The notes under the pieces are model-generated. The model was given only the letters and a program-made list of their open reading frames with translations, was not told where the DNA came from and did not search any database. A program made the position numbers and the translations under genes. Positions 32,236-42,800 of a stretch of 47,487 nt of DNA are shown here, one piece after another (the first letter of the stretch is position 1; each line of letters starts with the position of its first letter). Origin of the DNA: CAYRYU01 sp964428355 (GTDB taxonomy: Bacteria; Muiribacteriota; Ozemobacteria; Ozemobacterales; Ozemobacteraceae); contig CAYRYU010000055.1 of NCBI GenBank assembly GCA_964428355.1, forward strand, positions 1 through 47,487, in the 5' to 3' direction.

Positions 32236-34095
32236 TCAATCTCCCAAACCGATTCGGGAGAGGAGGCGTCGAAAGAATCCCTTCTCCGAAGTCGGAGCCC
32301 CCCTGGGGTTTTTGGGATGGAGTCCCGCCAGGGCATATGGGGGTGGAACCCTGCGGCTAAAGCTTTCCTCGAAGGCAAACCGTTCCTCCATCTTGCGCAG
32401 TCCATCGGGTGAAATGGCGGATGGGGCCGCGGAGCCCTCCCGCAACGCGTTGTCGGTGGCTTCCATAACGCGCCAGACCTCTTTCCCGGCTTTTCCGGAA
32501 ATCCGTTTCCGAAGGCCGAAAAGGGAGAACAGGTTTTCAGGGTCCGGATTGGTCTCGAAAAGGCACAAACCGGCATCGAAGAGGTCCTGGTCGGGAGAAG
32601 ATGCCAGAAACCGCTCGAGTTGGCTCCTGTAGAGGGGGAAGTCGAAGAAAACCAGGCAGGAGAGTGCGGTCTCCTGTTGGTCGCGTTTCCTCGATGCGAG
32701 CATATGCAGCGCAAGGTCAAGGGCTTCGCGGGGATTCCGTTTCTTGAGAATCCTGATAGCCCCGACCTTTTTCGCTGGAATCGCCTCTGAGAGCAGGATT
32801 TTCTCGATCAAGTGGAAGAGAACGGGAAAGTCGTAAGCCTTGTCGAACGCCTCGAGGTACTCAAGGGAGGCAATCTCGAGGGCGGGGGAATCGGCCTGAT
32901 CGGCCCACCTTTCGGCAAATCTGGTGAAATCGGCAATCTCAAGCTGCAAAGCCCGTCTCAGAACCGCGCTCTTCACGACGGGGGAGGCGTGGCGGTCGGC
33001 CAGGGTGGCCTCAAAGCGGTGAATCCCATCTCGATACTCCGCCTCGCCCATTGTCAGAATTCCCCTCGCAAGGGCTTCGTCGGTTCCTTCTCCGGTTGAA
33101 ACCTTTTGCGCCCTGGGTTCGGAAGGTCCTTCCCCGGCGTTCGGAGAGGCCCGGTCGAGAAGCCTTCGGAGCAATGCCCTGACGGTTTCGGGAATAGGCT
33201 TCTTCAAGGCTTCGGAAACCTGCTCTCGGAGATGGGGATCCTTGAGCCGCTGAAGAATCGCGGGCTCCATGGCCGAGACGGTCTGTGGATCCGCATTCCG
33301 AAGACGCTCCACCAGAAAACTCGCGAACCTCACCGCTCCGCGAATCTTCACCCATCGACGCAGTTCGCCCAGAAAGCGATCGAACTCCGCCGGAGGAAGG
33401 ACTCCCTCCTTCAGCGCTTCGCAAATCCGGTTTACAAGGGTGTCGAGGATGGCCTTTTTCTGCGGGGGGGATTCCAGCATGAGATCGATGAGTTGCCGAG
33501 GTGAGGCCTGGTCGGGGTTGATCTGGAAGTGGATTGCCGCCGCTTCGAGAAGGAATGGGTCACTTTCCAACGCGAGGAAACGAAGCAAAACAGGCTTTGC
33601 CAGGTTCCAGGGAAAGTGGATGACCTCTTCCAGTGCCTTCCGGCGTTGGGAATTCTCTCCGGTCCGGAGCATGAATTCCAGGTGCTCGACCGCAGCAGGG
33701 GGATCTACCGCAGCAAGGCTTCGGATCGCCAGTATCCGCAGGTGTGGGTCCCGGTGAAGCATGAAGCGCGGAAGTTCAGGAAGAAGGGATCGGGGGGCGT
33801 GAACTGAAAGGACCTCGAAGATGGCAAGTCTGACCGAATTGGCAGCATCGGGGATTGTCGTCCCGAGATGGTCGAGAAAGTCGAAATCCCAGTGTTTCCC
33901 GAACGTCCGGATGAGCGCGGCCCGGACGGAAGGATTCCTCTCGTCGGAAAGGAGATTCCGCGCTGTCGGAGCCGCTCCTTGAGCCAATTCAGGTGACAAT
34001 TCGTCAAGCAGCGAAAGGCGTTTCGAAGCGGAAGCGCGTTCGAAGGCTTCCAACCAGCGTCCGACAGTCCTTGGCCTGCCGGCAGTTTCCGCCAT
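32236..34095 (-). CDS. HEAT-repeat protein
   Basis: 619 residues, all-helical, with repeated HEAT/PBS-lyase-like units, for example NPSVRAALIRTFGKHWDFDF, ANSVRLAIFEVLSVHAP, DPHLRILAIRSLAAVDPPAA and SPVVKSAVLRRALQLEIADF. A charged linker at about 325-345 (EGPSEPRAQKVSTGEGTDEA) separates two helical blocks. No signal peptide or membrane helix. The ATG has an AGGGA site nine bases upstream. It is followed by a STAS gene 79 bases downstream, which suggests a common role in partner-switching control as a scaffold; this is inference. Like the HEAT protein at 22594 it begins with short repeats but shows no clear sequence match to it. Confidence 0.82.
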   Translation of the reverse strand: MAETAGRPRTVGRWLEAFERASASKRLSLLDELSPELAQGAAPTARNLLSDERNPSVRAALIRTFGKHWDFDFLDHLGTTIPDAANSVRLAIFEVLSVHAPRSLLPELPRFMLHRDPHLRILAIRSLAAVDPPAAVEHLEFMLRTGENSQRRKALEEVIHFPWNLAKPVLLRFLALESDPFLLEAAAIHFQINPDQASPRQLIDLMLESPPQKKAILDTLVNRICEALKEGVLPPAEFDRFLGELRRWVKIRGAVRFASFLVERLRNADPQTVSAMEPAILQRLKDPHLREQVSEALKKPIPETVRALLRRLLDRASPNAGEGPSEPRAQKVSTGEGTDEALARGILTMGEAEYRDGIHRFEATLADRHASPVVKSAVLRRALQLEIADFTRFAERWADQADSPALEIASLEYLEAFDKAYDFPVLFHLIEKILLSEAIPAKKVGAIRILKKRNPREALDLALHMLASRKRDQQETALSCLVFFDFPLYRSQLERFLASSPDQDLFDAGLCLFETNPDPENLFSLFGLRKRISGKAGKEVWRVMEATDNALREGSAAPSAISPDGLRKMEERFAFEESFSRRVPPPYALAGLHPKNPRGAPTSEKGFFRRLLSRIGLGD

Positions 34096-34246
34096 CAGTT
34101 GTCCCTGCGCCTTTCTTCAATCCGGATAGTCGGTAATGCAAACCTTGGGAAGAAGCTTACCAATGATAGCAGAACACACCGTTCCGTTCCAAGGTTGCAT
34201 CAAGGTTTTGGGCGTTGACCGGGGGTGTGGTAACCTATCGGGTGTG

Positions 34247-36049
34247 ATGCGCGCGGGATTCTTCTCCTCATTTTTCGAGCCCGAACGAGACACTTCCCTT
34301 TGGGGGGAAACGGAGCCATGGGGCATCGGACAAGTCCTCGGACCTGGACCTCGCGGCCCGGCTCCGATCGCATCTTCCCTCCGTGCAGGTTGGAGAAGAG
34401 CCACCGTGTTAGCCGTTGTCTGGTTGCTGGCGTTGTCCGGGATCGCCTCCGGCTGGCGTCCGGGCCGCTTCCCGGGATCGGGAATGACCGTGGGTCTGGA
34501 GTATGCCGTTCTCGATAACCCCACTCTGGTCAGGAACATGGCCGCGGCCTTTGCGGAAACCGGTCTGACCGGAATGAAGCATTATCCGGAGGCGGTCGCC
34601 TGGGGCCGGATGCAGAAACGCCCGGGGGCTCCGATCGATTTTCAAAAGCTCGATCTCTTCGTCTCGACATACCAGGAGTGGGGTTTCACCGACCTTACGA
34701 TCTGCCTCAAGCCATCCTGTTCCTGGGGGTCGGTCCATGTCCCGCTTCTGGGAAAGGCGACCGACCTTTCCCCGCGTCCCCAGTTCCGTGGCGAGTTTTC
34801 CGCCTGGGTCAAGGCGATCGTGGAACGGTATGATGGGGACGGAGCGGATGATCTTCCCGGGCTGCGTTGGCCGGTAAGATTTTTCGAGATCGGCTCGGAA
34901 TTCTCGTCCTACGAACCGGAGCCAGATGAATCCTATCTGGAAACCCTGAAGCTGGCTTACGAAGCCGCCCATCAAGCGAGTCCGACCATTCTGGTCGGCC
35001 ATGCCGCGTTCCTCATCGCTCCTGTAAACCTCGACATTGGCGATCGTGGCGATCATGGCGATCGTGGCGATCGTGGCGATCGAGGCGATCGCGCTGACCG
35101 TGGCGGTCCTTTGGACCGTGGCGAGTATGAGAAAGCCTGGACCCGGGCCGACCTTCGGGACAGACACCATGGCCTGGAAGACCAGCGATCGATACTGGAT
35201 CACCCGGAACTATTCGATTTCATCAACCTGCACAACCTGGGGGACCCTTATGAAATCGAGCATATCATGAGATGGCTGAAGTTCGAGACGGGACGCAGGG
35301 GTTACGCTAAACCTGTGGTGATCAGCGATACCTGCCCGACCTCGTTCGTCGGATTCGGCTCCGCCACGTCCCTCTCGGGTCGGAACCTTGGGCTGATCGG
35401 TTCCCCCGCGCGGGAGGAGGATCGTCCGCGTCTGGTGCAGTTCTTCCGGAAGATGGTAAGACAGGACCCAGCCACGCTTTCCTGGGCAAGAGGCTTCATC
35501 GCTGGTGACCAGGTGAAACGGACAATGATTGCCGCCGAGCAAGGAATCAGGTTGATCAACCTTTCCTTCACGGGCGACCTTCCGTTCGCGACCAGCCCCC
35601 TCTTCCAGGCCGCGGCCGGACTGTCCGCCTGGGGGGGGGCGCTTCGGGTCAACCTCCTGGGAGGAACCATCGCCGAGAGGTATCCCCTCTTTTTCGCATT
35701 GCAACGGATGATGGTGCGGCTGACGGATCACCGGAAGGTGGAACGTCTCGCACTTGCCGATGGGCAGGCGCGGGTCTACCGTATCTCGAGCCCCCACGGG
35801 GAGTCCTTTGTCGCCTGGTTCGACCCCGGCAGGCTTATCCTTCCCGAAGACGGGGAACCCAAACTTCCGGTTTCGATCAAGACCGGATGGGAAAAAGCGG
35901 TCATCGAGCGGGTCATCACTTCGCCCGGAAAGGCCGTTCCGGATTGTGTCACCAAGGAATGCCCGAACGGGCTCCTGGAGATCGTCCTGACCCCCAACCC
36001 GGTTTTCCTGAACCAACCCATCGTTTTGCGCATCAAGCCGCGGGACTGA
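34247..36049 (+). CDS. Secreted TIM-barrel glycosidase-like protein with an internal Gly-Asp-Arg repeat
   Basis: 600 residues from the ATG at 34247. A hydrophobic segment (VLAVVWLLALSGIASG, residues 54-69) acts as signal peptide or anchor; a GTG at 34406 directly before it is an alternative start. The rest looks like a clan GH-A (beta/alpha)8 barrel: GLTGMKHYPEAVAWGRMQK, WGFTDLTICLKPSC, VRFFEIGSEFSSYEPEPDE (Glu of the acid/base strand), FDFINLHNLGDPYEIEHIM, and GYAKPVVISDTCPTSF where the nucleophile strand carries Asp, not the usual Glu. A C-terminal beta domain follows (VERLALADGQARVYRISSPHG). The barrel is interrupted at about residue 265 by six Gly-Asp-Arg/His units. Carbohydrate hydrolysis is likely by fold; the Asp and the repeat make activity uncertain. 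Confidence 0.68.
   Translation: MRAGFFSSFFEPERDTSLWGETEPWGIGQVLGPGPRGPAPIASSLRAGWRRATVLAVVWLLALSGIASGWRPGRFPGSGMTVGLEYAVLDNPTLVRNMAAAFAETGLTGMKHYPEAVAWGRMQKRPGAPIDFQKLDLFVSTYQEWGFTDLTICLKPSCSWGSVHVPLLGKATDLSPRPQFRGEFSAWVKAIVERYDGDGADDLPGLRWPVRFFEIGSEFSSYEPEPDESYLETLKLAYEAAHQASPTILVGHAAFLIAPVNLDIGDRGDHGDRGDRGDRGDRADRGGPLDRGEYEKAWTRADLRDRHHGLEDQRSILDHPELFDFINLHNLGDPYEIEHIMRWLKFETGRRGYAKPVVISDTCPTSFVGFGSATSLSGRNLGLIGSPAREEDRPRLVQFFRKMVRQDPATLSWARGFIAGDQVKRTMIAAEQGIRLINLSFTGDLPFATSPLFQAAAGLSAWGGALRVNLLGGTIAERYPLFFALQRMMVRLTDHRKVERLALADGQARVYRISSPHGESFVAWFDPGRLILPEDGEPKLPVSIKTGWEKAVIERVITSPGKAVPDCVTKECPNGLLEIVLTPNPVFLNQPIVLRIKPRD
35039..35101 (+). repeat. 9-bp in-frame tandem repeat inside the glycosidase-like gene
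   Basis: Six GGCGATCGT-type units (35039-35092) and a seventh decayed unit encode GDR-GDH-GDR-GDR-GDR-GDR-ADR. Each step is nine bases, so copy-number change keeps the frame. Confidence 0.95.
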
Positions 36050-36052
36050 CGC

Positions 36053-36082
36053 TTGCCACGGTTCGACCGCGGGTGTTATACA
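36053..36082 (+). promoter_or_regulatory. Candidate promoter before the MOSC gene
   Basis: TTGCCA (36053-36058), 18 bases, TATACA (36077-36082). The -35 matches 5 of 6. It would give a leader of about 70 bases and could also serve the phosphatase genes downstream. Confidence 0.45.
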
Positions 36083-36160
36083 GGTTTGGAAATCTGTTCG
36101 GGGTTTGAGCGATCCCCATCTGGGGGGGGCGGGTGTCCAATAGTTGGGTCAGGAGAAGCA

Positions 36161-36724
36161 ATGACGCGGAAGGATCAGGGTTCCACCGTTTTCGCAACGC
36201 TGGCGGAGCTCGAAGCCGGGCTCGAGGAAATCCGTTCCTCCCCCCGGGACTCGGGAAAGCTTGAACTGATCGTCCGTCGTCCCGCCCCCGGAGAACGCGA
36301 GGTGCTGGAAAGCGCCAGGTTGGACGAAAGGGCAGGTCTTCCGGGGGATCGTTGGTGTTCGAAGAGGGCACAGGGAGCCGCACCGGATCCACGAACCCAG
36401 CTAACTCTCATGAACACCAGGGTCATCTCCCTTTTGGCGCGAAACCATGACCGATGGTCTCTCTCGGGCGACCAACTCTTCCTCGACATCGACCTGAGCG
36501 AGGAAAACCTCCCCCCCGGATCCCACCTTTCCATCGGGGAAGCGATGATCCAGATCACGGACGCTCCCCATACCGGTTGCGCGAGGTTCACCGAAAGATT
36601 CGGCTCCGATGCCGTTCGTTTCATCCATTCAACGGAAGGGATGCGCCTCCGGTTGCGGGGGGTGCATGCCAGGGTGGCAAGAGGCGGGCTTGTCCGGGTC
36701 GGGGATCCCGTTCGCAAGTTGTGA
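36161..36724 (+). CDS. MOSC-domain protein
   Basis: 187 residues, with AGGAG six bases before the ATG. The MOSC core is LDERAGLPGDRW, then TQLTLMNTRVISLLA, DLSEENLPPGSHLSIG, and DAPHTGCARFTERFG with the conserved Cys that carries sulfur. MOSC domains are C-terminal parts of molybdenum-cofactor sulfurases or stand-alone proteins that bind molybdenum cofactor or transfer sulfur or oxygen. This stand-alone bacterial form is of the YiiM/YuaD kind. Its presence agrees with molybdenum-cofactor use in this genome, as do the hydroxylase subunits at 14345-15690, but it is not linked to them. The two phosphatase genes follow in the same direction after 28 bases. Confidence 0.85.
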   Translation: MTRKDQGSTVFATLAELEAGLEEIRSSPRDSGKLELIVRRPAPGEREVLESARLDERAGLPGDRWCSKRAQGAAPDPRTQLTLMNTRVISLLARNHDRWSLSGDQLFLDIDLSEENLPPGSHLSIGEAMIQITDAPHTGCARFTERFGSDAVRFIHSTEGMRLRLRGVHARVARGGLVRVGDPVRKL

Positions 36725-36752
36725 GGCGGGCCGCCTTTGATGGCTGAATAGA

Positions 36753-39700
36753 TTGGGTCCGGAAGTTCCGCCCCGTGGGAAGCCCGCTTCTCCGCTGCCT
36801 TCGGTCACGTTCGCGGGGACGCTGAGATCTTCTTTGCGGGCTTTTCTCCTGGTTTCATTCCTGGCTGGAATCCCACTTGTTTTCGGGGGCGTGGGAATCG
36901 ATACCGTTCTCGTCCTGAGGGGAAGGAACGACGGAAACCGGTGCCTGAGTGCCCTGGAGCGGCGGCTTCAACGGATCCTGAGCTTCCAGGATCCGGAAGT
37001 CATGTTCCGGGACAGCTTCCAGCGACTCCTGAAGCGCGCCAACAGGGCGCAGAGACCAGGCCCGGCCGCGGTTTCACTGTTCCGGACCTTTCTGAAGGCC
37101 TTCCCCGGAGCTGTCTCCATGGTGTTTTTCGACGGGCAGGGAAGGGTTTTTCACCAGGAGGGGAGCAGGGAATCACGTGTTCTCGCGGAGAGATTGTGGC
37201 ATCTTCTCATGGATTTCCGCACGGGGAAAGGCCCCCTGAATCTCCAGAATCAGCCGGTCTTCGCTTCATTCCTTGGACTTCCGCGTCTGGACCAACGGTT
37301 CAACGAGCTTGGAACCACCGGCTGGTTCGAAACGTCAGGGGGGCCGAGGAAGACCTGCTTTTTCCACCAGTTCGGTCCGAAGGTATCCGTTTTCGCGTTC
37401 TTCCATTCCGGGAATTTCACGGGTCTTTCAGCCGTCCGGAGGGTTCTGCCCAGGTTCCAGACGCGGAGAATCAGGGTGGATCTGGTCGACGCGGGTTCAA
37501 GAGAGCTCCCTGACTGCCGGGACCAGGGATTTCGACGGATCGCGAGGCAGGCTTTCGGACTGCTTTCGGGGGCTCCCCTCAGCAGGCTTCTCGACGGGAA
37601 ACGGGCCTGGGCGACGGCCCAGATAACGCCCGACCGTTTCCTCCTGGCTTCAACCGAGCATGACCCCCAGGGGCGGCGGGATGCCTTTCTTCGGATCTAC
37701 CTCCTTGCGGGAGTTTTTCTGTTCCTCGCCTCATGGGCTCTGGTCACCCATCTTATGACTGCCCAACCACCACCCTTCCTTTCGATCAGGTGGAAGGTGG
37801 TCGGGATTTTCATTCTGGTCGGAGGTCTCCCGCTGCTTCTTCTGGTCCTTCTGGCGGGGGGATACGTTCGGGAGCATCGCGACCTCCTCATCGCGGAAGC
37901 TGTTGCCACGGAGTTCCGCGTTCTCGATGAACTCGAGGAGCGGTTTCCCCAGATCAGGCTCCACTTCGAACGGCTTGTCAACAGAGTCGTGGAGAGGCAT
38001 ACGGCATTGGGGAAGGCGGACCTGCCAAGGCTTGCCCGTGAAGTCAGGGACGTTCTCGGTCAGAACGCATTTCGAGGCCTTCGGGTAGTCGACAGCTCGG
38101 GAGGGGGATTCCTGATCCTTCCTCCGGGCCAGACCGATGATCCTTCGACGGGTGGGTTCATGAAAAAGATGTTGGGCTTCCTGCTCCACCGCGCCCGTGG
38201 GGAGGTTCGGACGGAGGACAAGACGTTCCTGATGGAACTTGGCGCAGGGCCAGGCCCGGTGGAATCGGAACAGGCAGACATGGTGGTCGAGCACCTCCTG
38301 GGGAATTTCGGGAAGCTCCTTCCGCTTTTCGTGGGAAGGACCGAAACCAACGTTCTCGTTCACCGGATAGGACCTGCCCGGAAGCTTCCAGATTCTCTGC
38401 TTGCCGCCCAATGGAGCCAGGAAGATCTCCGCCGGGCTTTCTGCAGGCGGTTCGTCCCCATGAAACCCCTCGAAAACGGGGTCGAACTGCTAACAGTCGG
38501 GTTCCGGGGGCGCGGAAGCATTCTCTTCTCAACGAAGGCGGGGCCTGAAGAAACATCGACAGCTTCGTCATCAGGGCGAGATCGCGGGTTGAAGCCCTTT
38601 CTCACCTCTCCCTCCACCGGCGACCGGTTGCGAAGGGTCCGCCGGGTTTTTCCCTGTTTCCCTTCCCGTCCCCTTTCCGGGCAATTCCTGAAGGTTTTCC
38701 AAACCGTCCGGCGACGGGGAGTCGCTCAGACAGCCATCGTCCCCTACAAGACCGGCAAAGCCATCGTCGCCGGTCGTCCCGGGAAAGCGCTCGAAGGAGC
38801 GGCGTTGTTCGCGATCCTGCCCCTTGCCGCCATCGAAGATGAACTCGCGCTGATGCGTTCCCGGATCCACCTGTTCGCAGTCCTGGGCTTGGGCTTTTCA
38901 ACCTTGATCGGAATCATCCTGGGACGGAAATTCCTCCGGCCGGTGAGCGAGATCACACATGCGGTCGAACTCGTCGCGTCCGGCAAGTTCGGCCACCGCA
39001 TTCCCCAGCAGGACCCGGATGAACTGGGCACTTTTTCGGAGAGGTTCAACTCCATGGCCGAGCAGCTGGAGGAGGTTTCGCTCGCGAGGCGGATCCAGAA
39101 GAACCTCCTCCCCTCCGGACCGCTCTTTACCGACCGGTTCGCTTTGGCTGGGGCTTCCACTCCCGCGACCGACCTTGGAGGGGACTACTTCGATTATCTG
39201 CAGTTCCCGGACGGCAGGTTGATGGCGATTCACGGCGATGTTGCAGGGCACGGTATGCCCGCAGCCCTGATAATGGCCATGGTGAAGGGGCTGGTAAACC
39301 TGGCCTTGACGAGCCGCGCTCCCGCGACCGACCTGCTCGACGCGCTCAGCGGAGTCATCCATCGCTCAGGGAACCGGGGCTCGGGGATGACCCTGGCGGT
39401 GCTCGATATCGACCCGGCCCGGGAGGAAGTCATCGTCTACAACTGCGGCAATCCATTCCCGGTCCTTCGTCGGGCGGACGGTAGCGTCTCCCTTATCGAG
39501 GCGCGGGGAATGATACTGGGAGTCCGCGAGAAGCACCGGGCCACCCCGGTCAGGGTGGCTCTGAATACCGGGGACCGCCTGATCCTGTATTCCGACGGAT
39601 TGTTCGAGAGCTTTCCGGCTTCCCAGGGGAACGGGCACAAGGCTTTCGTTGCCTATCTTGCCGGTCTTTCCCAACTTCCCCTCGAAGAGTTCTGCGGAGC

Positions 39701-39869
39701 GGTCCTCTCGATGCACCCGATAGTCATGGCGGGGGGAAACCTTCCCGATGACGTGACCCTTCTCGTCTGCGAGCGCCTTGGGACCGCCTCCTCGCGCGCG
39801 AAGATCGTTCCGTTCGACAGAGGCAGGTCCGATCCGGGTGGACCAACCCCTGGGAAAAGCAGGAATTGA
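36753..39869 (+). CDS. Membrane SpoIIE-type (PP2C) Ser/Thr phosphatase with HAMP domain, first of a tandem pair
   Basis: 1038 residues if started at TTG 36753; there is no good ribosome site, and TTG 36834 is an alternative that keeps the first helix. Layout: helix at about 30-50, a large extracytoplasmic sensor region to about 310, two helices (LRIYLLAGVFLFLASWALVT and VVGIFILVGGLPLLLLVLLA), a second sensor-like region, a fourth helix (LFAVLGLGFSTLIGIIL), a HAMP domain (RPVSEITHAVELVASGKFGH), and a PP2C domain from about 780. Metal ligands are intact: Asp811 in LGGDYFDY, Asp829 in HGDVAGHG, Asp948 in YSDG, Asp999 in PDDVT. Such enzymes remove phosphate from STAS anti-anti-sigma proteins. It ends one base before the next gene begins. 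Confidence 0.9.
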   Translation: MGPEVPPRGKPASPLPSVTFAGTLRSSLRAFLLVSFLAGIPLVFGGVGIDTVLVLRGRNDGNRCLSALERRLQRILSFQDPEVMFRDSFQRLLKRANRAQRPGPAAVSLFRTFLKAFPGAVSMVFFDGQGRVFHQEGSRESRVLAERLWHLLMDFRTGKGPLNLQNQPVFASFLGLPRLDQRFNELGTTGWFETSGGPRKTCFFHQFGPKVSVFAFFHSGNFTGLSAVRRVLPRFQTRRIRVDLVDAGSRELPDCRDQGFRRIARQAFGLLSGAPLSRLLDGKRAWATAQITPDRFLLASTEHDPQGRRDAFLRIYLLAGVFLFLASWALVTHLMTAQPPPFLSIRWKVVGIFILVGGLPLLLLVLLAGGYVREHRDLLIAEAVATEFRVLDELEERFPQIRLHFERLVNRVVERHTALGKADLPRLAREVRDVLGQNAFRGLRVVDSSGGGFLILPPGQTDDPSTGGFMKKMLGFLLHRARGEVRTEDKTFLMELGAGPGPVESEQADMVVEHLLGNFGKLLPLFVGRTETNVLVHRIGPARKLPDSLLAAQWSQEDLRRAFCRRFVPMKPLENGVELLTVGFRGRGSILFSTKAGPEETSTASSSGRDRGLKPFLTSPSTGDRLRRVRRVFPCFPSRPLSGQFLKVFQTVRRRGVAQTAIVPYKTGKAIVAGRPGKALEGAALFAILPLAAIEDELALMRSRIHLFAVLGLGFSTLIGIILGRKFLRPVSEITHAVELVASGKFGHRIPQQDPDELGTFSERFNSMAEQLEEVSLARRIQKNLLPSGPLFTDRFALAGASTPATDLGGDYFDYLQFPDGRLMAIHGDVAGHGMPAALIMAMVKGLVNLALTSRAPATDLLDALSGVIHRSGNRGSGMTLAVLDIDPAREEVIVYNCGNPFPVLRRADGSVSLIEARGMILGVREKHRATPVRVALNTGDRLILYSDGLFESFPASQGNGHKAFVAYLAGLSQLPLEEFCGAVLSMHPIVMAGGNLPDDVTLLVCERLGTASSRAKIVPFDRGRSDPGGPTPGKSRN

Positions 39870-39870
39870 T

Positions 39871-42800
39871 GTGATCGACGGGGCAAGGCCTTGGGCAGGT
39901 CCCGAAAAGCTTCGCCATCCGGGCGAAAACGGGACTCAGGCGTCCCCGACACGCCGCCATCCTTGGGCGACAGGACCCATGGGAAAGGGCTGGATCGTAG
40001 CCTTTTTCCTGCTCGGCCTTCCCCTGCTCCTCGCGGACAGTTTTCTCGCCCGATATGTTGACCTTTCACTGGGAGCTTTGGAGGATCGCAGGTTCAGAAA
40101 CCTGGAAGCCTTTCAACAGGGTCTCGTGAAGCTCAAGGAGCCCGAAACCCTCATCCTCAGAACCCTGAACCGGCTTGTCCTTCGGGCAGAACGCTCTCCC
40201 GACAGATTGAAGAAAGTCACCGCACTGGCGCGCGGCCTGGCGAAACGATATCCCCGCTTGTTCTCCTTCAACGTCTTCGGACCCGACGGCGGGATCCGGT
40301 TCCGTTGGGGGGATGACGCTTCTCCAGAGCTTCCCATGCGTGTCAGGGACCTGCTACATTACGCGCGCCTGAAGGGAAAGAATCCCGGATTCGCCGGTTT
40401 CCCCGAGCTTGCCCGCTACCTGGGCCAGAGACAACGTTTTCAAAGGTGCGATGGCCTTGTTTCCAGGAATTGGCTGGACGTCTCGAAGAGGTCATGGAAA
40501 TCCTGGGCCTTTTTTCACGACGACCCTGAGTTCTCGCTGCTGGTGCATGTCCACAAGGGTGGATTCGATCCCCTGATAGGGATCAGGCATTCCCTTGGCC
40601 GTCGAAATCCCCGGGCCCAACTCAGGGTGAACATCGTAGATCTGGACACTCTTTCGCCCCTTTCATGCTCGGACGAAGAGTATTTCGGAAAAGCGGCGCA
40701 GGTGATCGCCCGGGTCAACCGGGAACCGGTGACGCGCCTCATCCAATTCGGCCGGATCTGGTCGGTCGACAGGATCGACTCCAGGTACCTGCTGCTTTGC
40801 TCGTTCCCGCACGCCGCCGCAACCATGCGTTCCAACAGGTTGGTTCCGTTCAGGCTCGCCGGTGCCATCCTGTTCCTCCTGGGCTGGACGACTGCGGCCA
40901 TTCTCATGGGCATGGCCAGAGGTCCCGCTGTATCACTGAGGTGGAAGCTGCTTGGTCTGTTCCTTGTTGTGGGAGGCCTTCCGGGCTTGATCCTGGCATT
41001 TCTCGGCGAAACCTATATCCGTGTCCAGGAAGGTGCGCGCATGATGGAGGTCGAGGAGGGGGCGCGCACGTCGCTCGAGAACTTCGAGGAGCGGTTCCCC
41101 CAGGCTTTTCGGTTGTGTGAGCGATGGCTGGACCGGGTTCTTCGGGCTGAATCGGGGAAGATCCCCCGCTGGCTGGAACGGCTTTGCAAGCCGCTGAGGG
41201 ACTTCCTTGAAGCCCACTCGTGCAACTCGGTCTACATGGTCGGAACACGGCACCCCACGATCGTGCTCAAACGGGGGAATGAAACGGAGGAAAGCGGCAA
41301 ACTAAGGATATTCACCCAGTTCCTGCAGGTGATCCTGAGGCAGGTTCGGGGTGAACTTCGGCAGCGCGACCAGGTTTTCATCATGCAACTCGGGATCGGG
41401 GCGGAACAGACTCTTGGCATGGATTTCGAGCAGCTCATGAACCACTATCTTTCCAACGAAGGGCGGATCGTCCCGATGTCCTTCGGATCCACCGAGAGTT
41501 TTACCTGCATCCGGACGCTTCCCGTCGAAGCCCGGGAGAAGGAGACCATCCTCGCGGCCCACTGGTCTACGGGCGATCTCGAGAACCTGTACTTTTCCAG
41601 GAACCTTCCGATGAAGCCCTTTGAAAGCGGAACCGAGATCGTTTTGGTCAGATGGAAGGGCTGGGAAGGTCTGACGCGGATTCCCCCCTCCCGGGTCCCG
41701 GTGAAGTTCAAAGGGAAGCCTTTTTCCACAATCCACCGGGATTTCCCGCACCTCCCGGGGCGGCCTCTCGGGGCGGGGTTCTGGGGGTTCTTCGAGAGAC
41801 TCAGGTCCCGCCAGCAGAAGATGGGGGGAAGGATCCAGTACAAAAACCAGTCATGCCTTGTCTATGGAATTCCAGGCACCCGCTTTCCCGGTTACGGGCT
41901 TTTCGCAATCACCCCCCTTACCTCGGTCCGGAAAGATGTCGCACTGTTGGAGAAACGGCTCGGGGGCCTGGTCGCAGCCTTCGCGGCTTTCGCGGCGTTT
42001 CTTGGGATCATGCTCTCACGCCAGTTCCTCCAACCGGTTCGCGCCATGGCGGAGGCTGTGGAGGCGGTCCGGGACAAGCGCTTCGACAGACGTGTTCCGG
42101 CATCTTCGGACGACGAGTTGGGAATCCTTGGAACCCGGTTCAACGTGATGCTCTCCGGGCTCGCGGAGATGGTCGACGCGAAACTGGTGCAGCAGGAGCT
42201 TCTTCCGAAGATCGCTCTCGAGGCCGGTCCTTTCAGGGTGTTCGGACACTCGGTGACGACCTCGGACCTCGGAGGGGACTACTTCGACTACCTTGTCCTT
42301 CCCGAGGACAGGCTTCTGGTTCTGCATGGAGATGTCACCGGGCATGGGGTGGGCGCGGCGCTGGTCATGGCGATGGTCAAGGGCATCGTGAACCACCTCG
42401 GGCACGCCGGTGTTTCCGGACCCGCTCTCGTGAATTCCCTTTCAGGGGTGGTAAACCGGGTGACGAGGCGTGAGCTGATGATGACGCTCGGTGTCCTTGA
42501 CATGGACATCCGAACGGGGAAAATGACCTTGTACAACTGTGGGAACCCTTTTCCGTTCATCGTCTGCCCGGACGGGTCGGCAAAGGAGATCGAGGCCGCG
42601 GGGAAGCTCGTGGGCTTTTCCCCGAGCCTCTCCGTCGTTCCCGCGTCCTTCGAACTCATGCCTGGGGAACGCCTGGTCTTCTATTCGGATGGTCTGGTCG
42701 AACCGCTCGCCGCCTTCAGCCAGGACCCTTATGGGGAGTTTCTGCGACTTCTGGTCAGGCTCAGGACTCTTCCTATCCAGGATTTCTGCCGTGAGGTCAT

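Noticed and set aside
35039..35101. CRISPR-like repeat
   Set aside because: Units are nine bases with no spacers, in frame within a gene.
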